A DNA stretch of 64,000 nt from Candidatus Anaerotignum merdipullorum (GTDB lineage: Bacteria; Bacillota; Clostridia; Lachnospirales; Anaerotignaceae), in the NCBI GenBank assembly GCA_019115165.1, contig DXEB01000049.1:1-64000 (forward strand). The letters run 5' to 3'. Below the pieces are notes generated by a model. The model made no database searches. It had not been told where the DNA came from and saw nothing but the letters and a program-made list of their open reading frames with translations. Within the stretch, counting starts at the first letter, position 1, and every line of letters begins with the position of its first letter. This document shows, in pieces, positions 62,599 through 64,000 of this stretch. The position numbers and the translations under genes were made by a program.

Positions 62599-62637
62599 GG
62601 CTTTATGAAAGGAGGAGCTTTCATAAAGCCTTTTTTG
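62599..62637 (+). terminator. Terminator after ABC transporter operon
   Basis: AGGCTTTATGAAAG GAGGAG CTTTCATAAAGCCTTTTTT. Confidence 0.92.
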
Positions 62638-62858
62638 ATGTGTGGAACAGTTCTTGTCAGAGGGCAGGTATTTGGCACAGGCTAGATGCGCAGTCGTCTG
62701 TGGATCATGTCTAATCAAAATAGCAGCACTTTGAAAAAACGTCGTATGTTTCGGCAGATGGCAAGAAAGGGATTCTGGATGAGTCCCAGACATGATGCAG
62801 CGAGCAGAGGACGATTTTTTCTGCTTGAAGCGGAGGGGAGCCGACCGGTTGGAGCTGA

Positions 62859-63992
62859 TTATGTACGTTTGGTATGCCGCAGTAAAATTTGCAGATTTTC
62901 TTTGGAAAAACAACCTAATAGGAACAAAAAAAGCAGATATAGGATTCCCATGCAGACCAAAGAGCCGCAGAACAATAAACGGGACGGTTCCAAAATTTGA
63001 ATGCCGTAGCGTACCGGCAACGCAGCTGCACCGCCGGCAAGCAGTGGTTTGCAAAAACATTCCCGGATGGAAAAAATGACGCCGGTGCGTTGTTTGAGGC
63101 GGCGTAAAGACCAGAGAAACACAGCCAACAGGCTGCAAAACCATCCGGCACAGAAGGCAGAAAGTCCGTAAAGTGGGATTCCAAACCAAACGAACGCAAT
63201 GGTAATGAGAGAAGAGAGCATATGGCTCCAGAATAAAAAGAGCTGTTCTCCTAACCCATTGAGCAGTCCGCTTAATGTGGTCTGCGCATACAGCAATGGA
63301 CAGAGAAATGCCAACGGAAAGAGCAAGCCCCCAAGGCTGCTTCTGCCATACACAATATAGCAAATTTCCCGCGGAAATACGGCGTATACACAGGCGGCGC
63401 CAATGCCAATGATGGCGGTAAAAAGCATTGTAACGGAAACGGTACGGCGAATATGCGTAGTTTGGCTGCCGGCACAAGCCTGTGAGATTTCAGGTACTAG
63501 GGAGACTGATACTGCCATCAGCAGTGCAGATGGCAAAGTCAGCAGCGGCAGAACCATACCGGTAAGCTCCCCATAAGCCGCAAGGGCATCTGCACCGCTT
63601 TGCCCATACAGTTCCAAACGCCCCGGAATTAGAATGTTCTCAATGGTGGACAACAGAGAACCGGTAATGCGCACTGCTGCCAAGGGGAGTGCTGCGCTTA
63701 GAATCAAGCGCAGGGTAGAGACGGAGGAAAGCGTGGGTTTACGCACAAATTTTTTGCGGCGTTTGAAGTGCAGATAACGAAAGAAAGTAAAGCAAAATGC
63801 GCCCAACTCTCCCAATACAATGCCGCAGACTGCTGCAAAGCAGGCGTATTCCAAACCCATTGGTACAAATAATCCGGCCAGCAGGAAAATGGAACCGATG
63901 CGAAGGGTTTGTTCTAAAATTTGAGAAAATGCAGGTACCGTCATTTGTTGCAGCCCCATGAAAAAGCCGCGCAAACAGGAACCGACGGACAT
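62859..63992 (-). CDS. Stage V sporulation protein B-like MOP flippase, N-terminus beyond window
   Basis: SCLRGFFMGLQQMTVPAFSQILEQTLRIG; multi-TM; the ORF reaches the window edge, so it is probably incomplete. Confidence 0.85.
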   Translation of the reverse strand: MSVGSCLRGFFMGLQQMTVPAFSQILEQTLRIGSIFLLAGLFVPMGLEYACFAAVCGIVLGELGAFCFTFFRYLHFKRRKKFVRKPTLSSVSTLRLILSAALPLAAVRITGSLLSTIENILIPGRLELYGQSGADALAAYGELTGMVLPLLTLPSALLMAVSVSLVPEISQACAGSQTTHIRRTVSVTMLFTAIIGIGAACVYAVFPREICYIVYGRSSLGGLLFPLAFLCPLLYAQTTLSGLLNGLGEQLFLFWSHMLSSLITIAFVWFGIPLYGLSAFCAGWFCSLLAVFLWSLRRLKQRTGVIFSIRECFCKPLLAGGAAALPVRYGIQILEPSRLLFCGSLVCMGILYLLFLFLLGCFSKENLQILLRHTKRT

Positions 63993-64000
63993 GAAGGGAA

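Overview
The window is typical Bacillota/Clostridia chromosome (gut-type anaerobe, genus not assigned). It is dominated by biosynthetic operons. The left edge is a (CAGA)18 microsatellite followed by an SLH-domain surface-protein gene that carries two in-frame stop codons. Next is a complete leftward pyrimidine operon (pyrC-carB-pyrK-pyrD-pyrF-pyrE-pyrB-pyrI, no carA). Divergent from it is a rightward purine operon (purE-C-F-M-N-purO-like-purB-AICAR transformylase-purD-fused purL) whose leader looks like a ZTP (pfl) riboswitch with an overlapping terminator. Further right are two ECF sigma/anti-sigma pairs, an XRE/zinc-ribbon regulator, prfC, a RidA family gene, a tRNA-Pro with the rare AGG anticodon, a complete 10-gene his operon, nrdDG with two candidate NrdR boxes, ylmC/ymxH and nrdR. 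After these come a tiny Cys/Gly/Asn-rich membrane-like protein with a Shine-Dalgarno-sequestering leader, a structured intergenic region, addA, a second large SLH protein, a two-component system, a CLC-type channel, a polar amino-acid ABC transporter and a truncated SpoVB-like flippase. There is no CRISPR array, prophage, transposase or recognised defence island. The most notable non-standard items are the ZTP riboswitch with a long linker, the A34 tRNA-Pro, the SD-sequestering leader plus Cys-rich peptide, the 118-bp nested palindrome, the GC-rich structured intergenic region near 46.2-46.4 kb, and the microsatellite/nonsense-interrupted SLH gene. All calls are from reading sequence and translations; no database search was run.
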